From: Kiloniella majae
GTDB lineage: Bacteria > Pseudomonadota > Alphaproteobacteria > Kiloniellales > Kiloniellaceae
NCBI RefSeq assembly: GCF_002118315.1
Contig: NZ_MTSZ01000004.1
Location: 186,001-250,000, forward strand
Direction: 5' to 3'
DNA length: 64,000 nt
A program made the position numbers and the translations under genes. The notes below the pieces were generated by a model. That model searched no databases, was not told the DNA's origin, and worked only from the letters and a program-made list of their open reading frames with translations. Shown here piece by piece: positions 42,920 to 52,289 of this stretch (position 1 is the first letter of the stretch; each line of letters opens with the position of its first letter).

Positions 42920-43483
42920 ATGCGGCTGTTCAGTGCCATTGCTCTTCCAGAAGAAGCAAGATTACGGCTTATGGGGCTTTGCCATGGACTACCCGGACAG
43001 CGGTGGGTTGCCCCTGAAAATTTTCATATCACGTTGCGATTCTTTGGTGATTTAGACGGTGCGCAGGCCAGGGATCTGGATGATGCTTTTAGCAGGTTGT
43101 ATTTTAATCCCTTTCCAGTTCGATTAAGCGGGATTGGTTTTTTTGGCAAGGAACATGGCCCGAGAATGTTATGGGCTGGGGTAGAGAAAACACCTGAAAT
43201 CTCTGATCTCCGCCGCAAAGTGGAATATGCAGCACAGTCCATCGGGATAAAACTTGAGCGAGAAAAATTCACGCCTCATGTGACGCTTTGTCGTTTTAAA
43301 AGTAATCCCGGTCCGGCGTTTGGTGCGTATTTGCGGGATAATAATCTCTTTTCGCACCCTGAATTTACCGTCGAAAGTTTTGGTCTCTATTCCAGCAAGC
43401 TTACACCGTCGGGGGCGTGCTATTTTCTGGAGGCTGACTATCCAGAACCGTTTTATTCCTGGACCGAGACTCTCGATATATAA
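42920..43483 (+). CDS. thpR: RNA 2',3'-cyclic phosphodiesterase (LigT/ThpR)
   Basis: 187 aa behind an ideal AGGAGG (42909-42914). It is a 2H phosphoesterase: the two HxT motifs are FHITLRF (H36, T38) and PHVTLCRF (H120, T122). It hydrolyses RNA 2',3'-cyclic phosphates. The 3' end overlaps the convergent DMT transporter gene by 83 bp. Confidence 0.94.
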   Translation: MRLFSAIALPEEARLRLMGLCHGLPGQRWVAPENFHITLRFFGDLDGAQARDLDDAFSRLYFNPFPVRLSGIGFFGKEHGPRMLWAGVEKTPEISDLRRKVEYAAQSIGIKLEREKFTPHVTLCRFKSNPGPAFGAYLRDNNLFSHPEFTVESFGLYSSKLTPSGACYFLEADYPEPFYSWTETLDI

Positions 43484-44360
43484 TATAGAGACCGCTGGCG
43501 ATTATAATGCTTGCGCCCAGCATAACGTGGGCCTCGGGTATTTCATCCCAAAATATCCAGCCGAAAATTAACCCCCATATCAACATGGTGTAATCAAAAG
43601 GCGCGATAACAGCAGCGGGAGCATAGCGATAGGCTTGTCCGGTCAAAAAGTGTGCGGTTGTGGCAACAGCTGCCATACCCATTAGCATAAGCAGATCTGT
43701 ATTACTGGGGAGTGTCCAGGAAAAAGCTTCCCAAGGTAAAACAAGCGATGTTGAAGCCAGACAAACAGTTGTAACCGTTCCCCAGAAAGTCATGCCCGAT
43801 GAACTGCAATGATGGCGGAGTTTTCGGGTCATGATCATGAGCAATGCATAAACAAATGCAGCGATAACCGGTAGAATTGCTGCGGGCTGAAAGGTATCTG
43901 TTCCGGGTTGCAAGATCACGAGGACACCACCAAATCCGATGAAGACAACGGCCCAGCGGTGAAAACCGACTTTTTCTTTCAGAAAAATTACGGAAAGTAC
44001 TGTTGTGAACAGGGGCGCAACAAAGGCGATGGCAAATACTTCTGCCAAAGGCATAAAGGGAAGCGCTGCATAAAATGACCCGGCAGCAAAAATAATCAGG
44101 GATGATCGTGCCAGTAAAAGGAGCGGTCTGTCAGATTTAAGAGTGGCAAGCCCACCTGTTTTGGCAACGAGGGTGATGGCAAGCGGCAAGCTGAACAGGT
44201 TTCGAATCAATATGACACTGATGATGCTGTAGGATGCAGTTAGCCATTTGGCGATGCCATCCATAACAGATGTACAGAAGACCATCAAAATTGCCAGTAT
44301 GATCCCAAGCATAATTCGGTCTTCGTGTGTTTGTTGTGACGTCCCTGTTGATGTACTCAT
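43401..44360 (-). CDS. EamA/DMT-superfamily permease
   Basis: 319 aa with ten hydrophobic helices in two EamA repeats (MLGIILAILMVFCTSVMDGIAKWL; then after a loop ILPVIAAFVYALLMIMTRKLRHH). The late segment IAPFDYTMLIWGLIFGWIFWDE is typical of drug/metabolite exporters. Its ATG overlaps the stop of the phosphatase gene upstream (ATGA), so both are translated together. The C-terminal tail, which overlaps thpR, is polar. Substrate unknown. A second DMT gene is at 55961. Confidence 0.9.
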   Translation of the reverse strand: MSTSTGTSQQTHEDRIMLGIILAILMVFCTSVMDGIAKWLTASYSIISVILIRNLFSLPLAITLVAKTGGLATLKSDRPLLLLARSSLIIFAAGSFYAALPFMPLAEVFAIAFVAPLFTTVLSVIFLKEKVGFHRWAVVFIGFGGVLVILQPGTDTFQPAAILPVIAAFVYALLMIMTRKLRHHCSSSGMTFWGTVTTVCLASTSLVLPWEAFSWTLPSNTDLLMLMGMAAVATTAHFLTGQAYRYAPAAVIAPFDYTMLIWGLIFGWIFWDEIPEAHVMLGASIIIASGLYIIYRESRSRNKTVLDSQPPENSTPPTV

Positions 44361-44860
44361 TCTGAAGATGTGCCCGTTTTAATGTCGTTGATTTGTGTTT
44401 CCAGGTGCTTCACAAGGTGGGAGACACCGGTTTCAATGACATCGAGCATGTCTTCGTAATCTTGTGGTCCGCCATAATAGGGATCTTGAACTTCTTTGGT
44501 GTCGAGCTGACTGTAATCCAGAAACATCTTTATTTTGCTCTGGTATTCAGGGGGACATTTTTCATGAATGATTTCACGATGGGCAAAATCCATGGCAAGA
44601 ATCATGTCAAAAGTTTCAAAGTCTCTTGCTGAAAGCTGTCGCGCCCTCAGATCAGAATAATCATACCCTCTTTTCGCTGCGAGCTTCAGGCCCGTCGGGG
44701 TTGGTGGTTCTCCTATGTGGTAGCGATGTGTACCAACAGAATCTGTTTCTACAAAAGCATCCAGCCCTTTTTCCCTAAGCTTATGTCGTAAGATGCCATC
44801 TGCGGCTGGGGAGCGACAGATGTTACCTGTGCAGACAAAGAGAACTTTATGCTTTTTCAT
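44357..44860 (-). CDS. Low-molecular-weight protein-tyrosine phosphatase
   Basis: 167 aa. The P-loop VCTGNICRSP at the N-terminus has the nucleophile C10 and R16, and the general acid is in DPYYGG near residue 121. LLFVCTGNICRS-type starts are invariant in LMW-PTP. It could dephosphorylate tyrosine kinases or arginine-phosphorylated proteins; the partner is unknown. It heads a two-gene operon with the DMT permease. Confidence 0.95.
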   Translation of the reverse strand: MKKHKVLFVCTGNICRSPAADGILRHKLREKGLDAFVETDSVGTHRYHIGEPPTPTGLKLAAKRGYDYSDLRARQLSARDFETFDMILAMDFAHREIIHEKCPPEYQSKIKMFLDYSQLDTKEVQDPYYGGPQDYEDMLDVIETGVSHLVKHLETQINDIKTGTSSE

Positions 44861-45455
44861 CTCTGAAATGTTCCTGTTAGGGCTTTTCTACCCTCATAGT
44901 TTATGTCTTTGGACTTATAGGGCCTGTTCGAGGTCTTTATTAAGAGAGTATCGTTTTTGCAATGAACTAATTGATTGGTCCTGGATCAAGTTACGCTTAC
45001 TAGATCGCAAGTTTGATTAACTGTCTAGGTGTGATTGTATAGGCTTTTGGGTTCAAGAAAAAAATAATGAAAATTATTTGGTTCAACCAATTTTTTAGAT
45101 ATGTAAATCAATATTCTATTACAAAGAATTTTTTACAAAACACTTCATGCGCGTAATTTTAAAAAAAATCTAAACCTTCCGATTCTCCTGAATATTTGGC
45201 GCAACGTTGGTGGTGTATATTGGATAATATTAGTCGTATTTAAAAGGATTACTGATTTTGTTTCTCAATTTTTAGTTGAAGGTTGAGCGTTGATTTTTAG
45301 CGATTTTCTATAGTTTTCATCCTGTTAATTTATTTTCGTGGCGTTGACAAAAGTCTCGATTACGGCAACGCTATTAATGGCGACGCATAAAAATGAACTG
45401 AGAATCAAGAATCAGGTTTTCCAAAAAGCGGCGCATCTAATACAGGGAGTCCAAA
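44861..45455. promoter_or_regulatory. 595 bp AT-rich control region of the dipeptide transport operon
   Basis: No gene or tRNA seen; this is the largest gap in the window. It is very AT-rich from 45060 to 45330. TTGGTT-C-AACCAA (45078-45090) is a 13 bp perfect palindrome and could be an operator. Promoters for the phosphatase (minus) and the transporter operon (plus) must lie here. A short plus-strand frame overlapping the transporter start is spurious. Confidence 0.45.
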
Positions 45456-47063
45456 GTGAAGATAAAGAATTTACTGAAAGGTCTGGCTTTTGCCACGGCT
45501 GTTTCTGTTTCTGCATTATCGGCGACTGCTACTTATGCTGGAACACCTAATAATGTCCTTGTCGTTGCAGATAGAATTGACGATATGACATCTCTTGATC
45601 CACACGATCTGTTCGAGTTTTCGGGCACGGATTATGTGAATAACGTTTACGATAAACTTGTAAGTTTTGACCCTAAAAACTTGTCTAAAGGCTATCAACC
45701 GGGGCTGGCTGATAGTTGGACTGTTAGCGAAGATGGCAAAACCTTTACATTTAAAATTGCCAAGGGACGCAAGTTCCATTCGGGTAATGATATTACAGCT
45801 CACGACGCGGAATACTCCTTACGCCGTGTTGTTATGTTGAAAAAGACACCGTCTTTTATTCTGACTCAGTTTGGGTTTAATGAAGAGAATGTCGAAGCTG
45901 CAATCAAAGCGACGGATGATTACACTCTGGTTGTGACAACGGATGAAAAGTATGCGCCGTCTTTCGTGTTGAACTGTTTTGCAGCGGCTGTTGCCTCAAT
46001 TGTGGATTCAAAATTGGTCCAATCCAATGAGGTCGAGGGTGACTGGGGTAATAAATGGTTACAGACAAATTCTGCGGGTTCGGGTGCCTATTCACTGGTT
46101 AAATGGAAACCAAGCGAGTCCTATCGTCTAAAAGAGAATGCGGACTATTGGGCTGCAAAGCCAGCAATGAAGAGTATTATCGTGCGTCATATACCTGAAT
46201 CAGCGACTCAACGCCTCCTTCTGGAAAAGGGTGACGTTGATGTTGCCCGAAACCTCAACCCCACTGATGTTGAGGGTATTTCCGGTAATTCAGACTTAGC
46301 TGTAGATAATGATCTGCGCGGTCGTATCATGTATATTTCCATGAACCAGAAAGATCCTATTCTTTCTAAACCAAAAGTACGCGAAGCTCTGCGTTATCTG
46401 ATCGACTATGATGGAATGGTTAATTCCTTCCTGAAAGGTCAATATGTTGTTCATCAGGCATTCCTGCCTTTGACCTATATGGGCGAACTGAAAGACAAGC
46501 CATTTAAACTGGATATTGAAAAGGGCAAAAAGCTTCTTGCTGAAGCTGGGCATGCTGATGGTTTTGAAGCTGAAATAATCGTGCGTAATGCGCAAGAGCG
46601 TATTCAGATTGCACAATCTATCCAAAATACTTTCAAGCAAGCTGGTATTAATATTAGCCTGACTCAAGGAACTGGTAAGCAGATTTTGGGTAAATATCGT
46701 GCGCGTGATTTCCAGATTTATGTCGGTGCCTGGGGTCCGGATTATCCTGATCCGCATACAAATGCTGACACATTTGCATCTAACCCAGATAACCGTGACG
46801 AAGCTAAGTTAACTGGTAAACTGGCTTGGCGGAATTCATGGGATATTCCAGAAATGACGGCTTTGACCAAAGCTGCGGCCCAGGAAACAGATGGTGCGAA
46901 ACGTGCTCAGATGTATGTTGATATGCAAAAAGAGCATCAAATGACGTCACCGTTCGTGGAGATGTTCCAGAAAAATGAACAGACTGGTCGTAGCGCCAAT
47001 GTTCAAGGCTTCTACACAGGATCAGCTGTGACAGGAGTTTATTACTGGACCGTTACAAAGTAG
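45456..47063 (+). CDS. Dipeptide/oligopeptide ABC transporter substrate-binding protein
   Basis: 535 aa from a GTG with AGGGAG upstream. The signal peptide (KNLLKGLAFATAVSVSALSATATYAG) directs it to the periplasm. It is an SBP_bac_5 protein: SLDPHDLFEFSGTDYVNNVYDKLVSFD at the start, LADSWTVSEDGKTFTFKIAKGRKFHSGNDITAHDAEYSLRR, and the late GADDDP-like hinge. It lies 6 bp before the permease genes, so it is the first gene of a complete peptide importer. Confidence 0.96.
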   Translation: MKIKNLLKGLAFATAVSVSALSATATYAGTPNNVLVVADRIDDMTSLDPHDLFEFSGTDYVNNVYDKLVSFDPKNLSKGYQPGLADSWTVSEDGKTFTFKIAKGRKFHSGNDITAHDAEYSLRRVVMLKKTPSFILTQFGFNEENVEAAIKATDDYTLVVTTDEKYAPSFVLNCFAAAVASIVDSKLVQSNEVEGDWGNKWLQTNSAGSGAYSLVKWKPSESYRLKENADYWAAKPAMKSIIVRHIPESATQRLLLEKGDVDVARNLNPTDVEGISGNSDLAVDNDLRGRIMYISMNQKDPILSKPKVREALRYLIDYDGMVNSFLKGQYVVHQAFLPLTYMGELKDKPFKLDIEKGKKLLAEAGHADGFEAEIIVRNAQERIQIAQSIQNTFKQAGINISLTQGTGKQILGKYRARDFQIYVGAWGPDYPDPHTNADTFASNPDNRDEAKLTGKLAWRNSWDIPEMTALTKAAAQETDGAKRAQMYVDMQKEHQMTSPFVEMFQKNEQTGRSANVQGFYTGSAVTGVYYWTVTK

Positions 47064-47069
47064 TATCTG

Positions 47070-48137
47070 ATGAGTGATGCTGTTGATACAGCGACGCCGA
47101 AGCGGCGCGGGTCTTCCGTGCCGCTTCTAAAGCGTCTCAAGAGTTTGATTACAGTGCTTCTAACTGTGCTGCTCACTTTAGTTGGCCTTTTGTTTGTTAC
47201 TTTTATTATTGGCCGTGTCATGCCTGTCGATCCCGTTTTGGCGATTGTTGGCGAGCGCGCATCGCAAGATATTTATGATGCGGCATACAAATCTTTGGGA
47301 TTGGATAAACCTCTCCTAGTTCAGTTTGGCATTTTCCTAAAACAGATTGCTCAAGGTGATTTTGGTATTTCCAATCTCACAGCAAGGCCTGTGTCCGAAG
47401 ATATTGTGCGTGTTTTTCCTGCAACTCTGGAGTTGGCGACAGTTGGAACTATCTTTGGGGTGCTGTTTGGCGTTCCTATGGGCGTTATGGCGGCTGTAAA
47501 CGAAGGAAAATGGCAGGATCAGGTCGTACGATTTGTCGGCCTTTTTGGCTATTCCATGCCTATCTTCTGGATTGGGCTTGTGGGCTTGATTATTTTCTAT
47601 GGATTGCTTGACTGGGTCGGTGGACCGGGACGTCTTGATGTCTATTACGAAGATGTAATTCCCGTTGTGACTGGATTGATTCTGGTCGATAGCCTCATAG
47701 AGGGTGACCTCGATATTTTTTGGAATGCCTTCTCACATATTATTCTTCCGGCTTCTATTCTTGGATACTACTCACTGGCTTATATCAGTCGGATGACACG
47801 ATCCTTTATGCTTGAACAGCTGTCCCAAGAATACATTACCACCGCCCGGGTCAAGGGACTTTCCGAGCGAACCGTTATCTGGCGACATGCGTTGGGGAAT
47901 GTGATGATTCCATTGATAACCGTGATCGCGCTTTCCTATGCAAACCTTCTTGAAGGGTCTGTTCTGACAGAGATTATTTTTGCCTGGCCGGGACTTGGTT
48001 CTTATCTGACGACCGCTTTGCTGTCGGCTGATATGAATGCAGTGATCGGGGGAACCGTTGTTGTCGGTTTGATTTTCGTGGGGCTCAATCTTCTGTCTGA
48101 TTTCTTGTACAAAGTTGTTGATCCGAGGGCGCGTTAA
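47070..48137 (+). CDS. Dipeptide-type ABC transporter permease (DppB-like)
   Basis: 355 aa with about six membrane helices, longer than usual because of an N-terminal extension and a ~25-residue insert (GGPGRLDVYYEDVIPVV). The EAA loop is TTARVKGLSERTVIWRHALGN. LLFVTFIIGRVMPVDPV is the classic DppB start of helix 1. It overlaps or abuts the neighbours at 2-6 bp, so it is in one operon. Confidence 0.95.
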   Translation: MSDAVDTATPKRRGSSVPLLKRLKSLITVLLTVLLTLVGLLFVTFIIGRVMPVDPVLAIVGERASQDIYDAAYKSLGLDKPLLVQFGIFLKQIAQGDFGISNLTARPVSEDIVRVFPATLELATVGTIFGVLFGVPMGVMAAVNEGKWQDQVVRFVGLFGYSMPIFWIGLVGLIIFYGLLDWVGGPGRLDVYYEDVIPVVTGLILVDSLIEGDLDIFWNAFSHIILPASILGYYSLAYISRMTRSFMLEQLSQEYITTARVKGLSERTVIWRHALGNVMIPLITVIALSYANLLEGSVLTEIIFAWPGLGSYLTTALLSADMNAVIGGTVVVGLIFVGLNLLSDFLYKVVDPRAR

Positions 48138-48139
48138 GT

Positions 48140-49069
48140 ATGAGCATAGATACAACACCCCATGATCAGGGAATGAAAGGCTGGTTAACCAGTGAATCAC
48201 CTGAATCACGCTTCCATGCCCAGATGGTACAGCTTTATGCCGGATGGCAATCCCTTGTTGCAAACCGTCTGGCTTTCCTTGGTTTTATGATCATTGTTCT
48301 GTTGGTTTTGGTGGCTATTTTTGCGCCCCTATTAGCAACACATGATCCATCTATTCAAAACCTGAAGGCAACATTGCTTCCACCGTTCACAGATGGACAT
48401 ATTCTGGGAACGGATGATTCTGGACGAGATATCTGGAGCCGAATTATATACGGATCACGGATCACGCTATTTATCGTAGCGTTGGTTGCGTTTACCGCCC
48501 CGGTTTTTGGACTTTTGGTTGGAACTGTTTCCGGTTATCTCGGTGGTTGGGTCGATACTGTCCTGATGCGTATTACAGATATTTTTCTGGCATTTCCAAG
48601 ACTTGTTCTGGCCCTTGCTTTTGTTTCTGCGTTGGGGGCCGGGATCGAGAATGCAATCCTGGCCATATCCTTAACGGCTTGGCCACCCTATGCTCGTATC
48701 GCACGGGCAGAAACACTGACAATTCGTAACAGTGATTATATCGCCGCCATTCAGCTTCAGGGCGCGGGGCGATTACGTATCATCCTAGGGCATATCTGGC
48801 CCATGTGCATGTCTTCGCTCATTGTTCGGGTGACACTGGATATGGCGGGAATTATCCTGACGGCTGCAGGGCTTGGTTTCCTTGGTCTCGGAGCACAACC
48901 GCCGAGTCCTGAATGGGGGGCTATGATTTCATCCGGGCGTCAGTTTATTCATGATCATTGGTGGATCGCAACCATGCCAGGTCTAGCTATCTTTATTGTT
49001 TCTCTTGGCTTTAATCTGCTTGGTGATGGTCTGCGCGATATTCTCGATCCAAAGAAGGCACAGTCATGA
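48140..49069 (+). CDS. Dipeptide-type ABC transporter permease (DppC-like)
   Basis: 309 aa with six helices. It has the DppC features HILGTDDSGRDIWSRIIYGSR and the EAA loop AAIQLQGAGRLRIILGHI, and ends GFNLLGDGLRDILDPK. It follows the DppB-like gene by 2 bp and overlaps the next ATPase gene by 4 bp. Confidence 0.95.
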   Translation: MSIDTTPHDQGMKGWLTSESPESRFHAQMVQLYAGWQSLVANRLAFLGFMIIVLLVLVAIFAPLLATHDPSIQNLKATLLPPFTDGHILGTDDSGRDIWSRIIYGSRITLFIVALVAFTAPVFGLLVGTVSGYLGGWVDTVLMRITDIFLAFPRLVLALAFVSALGAGIENAILAISLTAWPPYARIARAETLTIRNSDYIAAIQLQGAGRLRIILGHIWPMCMSSLIVRVTLDMAGIILTAAGLGFLGLGAQPPSPEWGAMISSGRQFIHDHWWIATMPGLAIFIVSLGFNLLGDGLRDILDPKKAQS

Positions 49070-49926
49070 GTAAACCACTTTTGGAAGTTGAAGATCTCTG
49101 GGTTCGCTTTGCATCCAAAAAGCGTGTTGTCGAGGCCGTGCGAGGAATTTCGTTTTCTGTTGGTCGCGAGCGTGTGGGTATCGTTGGTGAGTCCGGGTCA
49201 GGTAAATCCATGACAGGGCGATCAATCCTGCGTTTGATTCGTCATCCCGGCGAGGTTGAGGCTAAGAAAATTCATTTTGACGGTCAGGATTTACAGGCTC
49301 TTAGCGAAAAGGAAATGCGGGATGTCAGGGGGCATAAAATCTCTCTGGTTATGCAGGATCCGAAATTTTCACTTAATCCTGTGATGAAAGTCGGTGATCA
49401 GATCTCTGAAGCTTACCGGGTTCACACGAATGCATCGAAGGCAGAGGCCAGAAGCAGATCTATCGACATGTTGAACGCGGTGCAGATTCGAAACCCCGAG
49501 CGGGTTTATGATAGCTACCCGCACGAGGTTTCCGGCGGTATGGGACAACGCATTATGATTGCCATGATGTTGATCCCGGAACCGGACTTGCTGATTGCGG
49601 ATGAACCAACATCAGCTTTGGATGTAACGGTTCAACGCCGTGTTTTACAGATCATGGATAAATTGGTCAAAGAGCGCGGCATGGGCCTGATTTTTATTAG
49701 TCATGATTTAAATCTCGTCGCGTCCTTTTGTGATCGCGTTATCATTATGTATGGCGGCCGGATTGTTGAAACCTGTCGGGCGGATGAGCTTCAGAACGCA
49801 AAGCACCCCTATACACGTGGTCTGTTAAACGCATTGCCAGATATCCACCGACCTAAAGATCAACTGTCGGTTCTTGAACGTGACCCGAAATGGATAGAGG
49901 ATCCCAGTGTCGATGCCTTCCTCTGA
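49066..49926 (+). CDS. Dipeptide-type ABC transporter ATP-binding protein (DppD-like)
   Basis: 286 aa, shorter than the usual ~325. Walker A GESGSGKS, signature SGGMGQR (a G-M-G-Q variant of SGGQxQR), Walker B LLIADEPTSALD, and the oligo_HPY start KHPYTRGLLNALP, which ends soon after. The four-cysteine cluster of some DppD proteins is not seen. Overlaps the preceding gene by 4 bp. Confidence 0.94.
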   Translation: MSKPLLEVEDLWVRFASKKRVVEAVRGISFSVGRERVGIVGESGSGKSMTGRSILRLIRHPGEVEAKKIHFDGQDLQALSEKEMRDVRGHKISLVMQDPKFSLNPVMKVGDQISEAYRVHTNASKAEARSRSIDMLNAVQIRNPERVYDSYPHEVSGGMGQRIMIAMMLIPEPDLLIADEPTSALDVTVQRRVLQIMDKLVKERGMGLIFISHDLNLVASFCDRVIIMYGGRIVETCRADELQNAKHPYTRGLLNALPDIHRPKDQLSVLERDPKWIEDPSVDAFL

Positions 49927-50707
49927 AAATATGATGTCAAAACAAACACCTATTGCCCTGGATATTCAGAGCCTGAATGTCTATTTTGGTGAGGGTCATG
50001 AAAGGTTTCGTGCTGTAAAAGATGTTTCCATTTCGGTTGCCGCAGGGGGATCGTATGGCCTTGTTGGTGAATCCGGATCTGGAAAATCTACCGTACTTCG
50101 TGCTGTAAGCGGCCTGGTAACCAACTGGGACGGAACAGTTGCTGTGAATGGTGAACCGATCAGTAAAAAGCGGGAAATGGCTTATTGCCGGACGATTCAG
50201 ATGGTCTTTCAGGACCCCTACGCATCTTTGCACCCCCGGCATAGTATTGATCGGACACTGTCCGAACCTTTAAGGCTTCATAAATTTGATAATATTGATG
50301 ACCGTGTGAATCAGGCGTTGGTCGATGTTGGTCTGGGAGCATCTTTTCGGTTTCGCTTTCCCCATCAGCTATCTGGTGGACAGCGCCAACGTGTCGCGAT
50401 TGCCCGTGCCCTGATGCTTGAGCCAGATATTTTATTGTTGGATGAGCCGACATCTGCACTGGATGTGTCAGTTCAGGCAGAAATTCTCAACCTGCTTTCA
50501 GACATTCGAAAAAAACGACAACTAACTTATATTCTCGTGACACATGATCTCGCAGTTGTTGCACATATGTGTGATGAAATTGCCGTTATGAGCCACGGCG
50601 AAATCGTTGAAGTCATGGGTGTCGAGACAATGCGAGATTCGAAACCTCAGCATGAATATACCCGTGAACTTCTCGAAGCCAGCGAAGGCTATCAACCCGA
50701 AGCATAA
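49907..50707 (+). CDS. Dipeptide-type ABC transporter ATP-binding protein (DppF-like)
   Basis: 266 aa from a GTG at 49907, 5 bp after AGAGGA; ATGs at 49913 and 49931 are alternatives. Walker A GESGSGKS, signature QLSGGQRQRVAIARAL, Walker B LLLDEPTSALD, switch THDLAVVAHM. It also ends early, just past PQHEYTRELL, so both ATPases have trimmed C-termini. It overlaps the DppD-like gene by 20 bp. It is followed, 115 bp on, by an M19 dipeptidase. Confidence 0.94.
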   Translation: MSMPSSENMMSKQTPIALDIQSLNVYFGEGHERFRAVKDVSISVAAGGSYGLVGESGSGKSTVLRAVSGLVTNWDGTVAVNGEPISKKREMAYCRTIQMVFQDPYASLHPRHSIDRTLSEPLRLHKFDNIDDRVNQALVDVGLGASFRFRFPHQLSGGQRQRVAIARALMLEPDILLLDEPTSALDVSVQAEILNLLSDIRKKRQLTYILVTHDLAVVAHMCDEIAVMSHGEIVEVMGVETMRDSKPQHEYTRELLEASEGYQPEA

Positions 50708-50822
50708 ATCTGCTGAAAGTGGGTTTGTCGGGGGCCGTCTGCGAAGATAAGTTTATTATGATGTGTCAGATTTTATGCCAAAGCTTTAATGGCAGCTGTT
50801 TTATATGTAGCAGGATAATTTA

Positions 50823-51878
50823 ATGCCAGATTCAGTCATTCCCGTATTTGATGGACATAATGATACACTGCTTCGGCATGTTATGAACGCAGGGACGGCA
50901 AAGGAAGTGTCTTTTTTTACGGATAATAAAAAAGGACATATAGATCTGCCAAAAGCACGGAAGGGTGGTTTGCGTGGCGGACTTTTTGCCATGTTTGTGC
51001 CTTCAAAATACGATGATGAATCAGGTGTTCCTTTTGATCCTGAAGATCCTGCCAACTTTGCTCCTATAGATCAGCCGGGGGCTCTTAATTTTACCAATCG
51101 CATGTTCGCAATGGCTCGTCGTTGGGAGAGAAAAAGCGATGGCCAGGTTGTCATTGTAAGAACCATAGCCGAAGCGCGATCAGCGATGTCCGAAGGAAAG
51201 TTGGCGATGGTTATGCATATCGAAGGGGCAGAAGCTATCGATAAGGATTTCTGTGCTTTGGAAGTGCTTTACGCAGCGGGATTAAGATCTATCGGCCCTG
51301 TCTGGAGCCGAAAAAACATCTTTGCGGATGGGGTTCCGATGGCCTTCCCAAGCTCTCCGGATACGGGATCTGGTTTGACGGACACGGGGCGCGAGTTGAT
51401 TGTGAACTGTAACGACATGGGGGTCATGATTGATTTGTCACACATCACGGAAAAAGGGTTTTGGGATGTTGCTAAGCTATCGACCAAGCCTTTGGTTGCT
51501 TCACATTCCAACGCACATGCTTTGAGCCCATCGGCACGTAATCTGACAGACAAGCAGTTGGCTGCAATTAGAGAGAGTCGGGGGATGGTCGGTATTAATT
51601 ATCATGTTGCCTTTCTGCGCGGGGATGGGGCTCATGATGTGAATACCCCAATGGATGTGCTGGTCCGGCATGCTGCTTACCTTGTCGAGAAATTAGGTGA
51701 AGATGGCGTGGCGCTGGGGTCTGATTTTGACGGTTGTTTGGTCCCTGATGCTATAAAGGATGCGACTGGATTACCCAAGTTGCTTGAAGCGCTTCGTCAA
51801 TCAGGGTTTGGTGAAAAGTTGATCAACAAGATTGCCCATGAAAACTGGTTGTCTGTACTTGAACGAACAGGGATCTGA
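50823..51878 (+). CDS. Membrane-dipeptidase-family (M19) dipeptidase
   Basis: 351 aa, no signal peptide, so cytosolic. It is a zinc amidohydrolase-type dipeptidase: the HxD-type zinc motif is FDGHNDTLLRH, with HIEGAEAI holding the bridging Glu. VMIDLSHITEKGFWDV and PLVASHSNAHAL carry the other histidines, and ALGSDFDG gives the Asp. It cleaves dipeptides, including some beta-lactam-like or D-amino-acid forms in relatives. Its place after the dipeptide importer indicates intracellular hydrolysis of imported dipeptides. Confidence 0.94.
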   Translation: MPDSVIPVFDGHNDTLLRHVMNAGTAKEVSFFTDNKKGHIDLPKARKGGLRGGLFAMFVPSKYDDESGVPFDPEDPANFAPIDQPGALNFTNRMFAMARRWERKSDGQVVIVRTIAEARSAMSEGKLAMVMHIEGAEAIDKDFCALEVLYAAGLRSIGPVWSRKNIFADGVPMAFPSSPDTGSGLTDTGRELIVNCNDMGVMIDLSHITEKGFWDVAKLSTKPLVASHSNAHALSPSARNLTDKQLAAIRESRGMVGINYHVAFLRGDGAHDVNTPMDVLVRHAAYLVEKLGEDGVALGSDFDGCLVPDAIKDATGLPKLLEALRQSGFGEKLINKIAHENWLSVLERTGI

Positions 51879-51920
51879 TAGTTCTGTTTGACCGGATTTC
51901 ATAACTTGAGGGGACGTACT

Positions 51921-52289
51921 TTGAATTGGTTAAGTCTGGATCATGTGCAGTTAGCTATTCCTGCCGGGAGTGAGGATGTGTGCCGATCTTTTTATGGCAC
52001 GATCCTTGGGTGGCAAGAGGAGCCAAAACCTGAAAGTTTGGCCGGACGGGGTGGAGTATGGTTTCGCACAGATGCTTTTCGTATCCATTTGGGAGTTGAT
52101 AAGGATTTTCATCCAGCAAAAAAAGCGCATCCTGCTTTTCTTTTGGAAGATCTGGATGCCTTGGCGGAAAAAATGACCGCTCATGATGTGGTTGTCGAGT
52201 GGGACAATAATCTGGAAGGTTACAAAAGGTTTTATGCAGATGATGCCGTAGGCAATCGTTTAGAATTCATGCAGAAGAAAGATGGATAA
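51921..52289 (+). CDS. VOC-family (glyoxalase-like) protein
   Basis: 122 aa from a TTG at 51921, preceded by GAGGGGA at 6 bp; longer frames lack a ribosome site. The start SLDHVQLAIPAGSEDVCRSFYGTILGW is a VOC beta-alpha unit with the first metal-ligand histidine. The late DDAVGNRLEFMQK gives the final glutamate. Likely a small lyase or dioxygenase-like or resistance-type enzyme; the substrate is unknown. It follows the M19 gene by 42 bp. Its stop leads into a 15 bp stem. Confidence 0.85.
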   Translation: MNWLSLDHVQLAIPAGSEDVCRSFYGTILGWQEEPKPESLAGRGGVWFRTDAFRIHLGVDKDFHPAKKAHPAFLLEDLDALAEKMTAHDVVVEWDNNLEGYKRFYADDAVGNRLEFMQKKDG

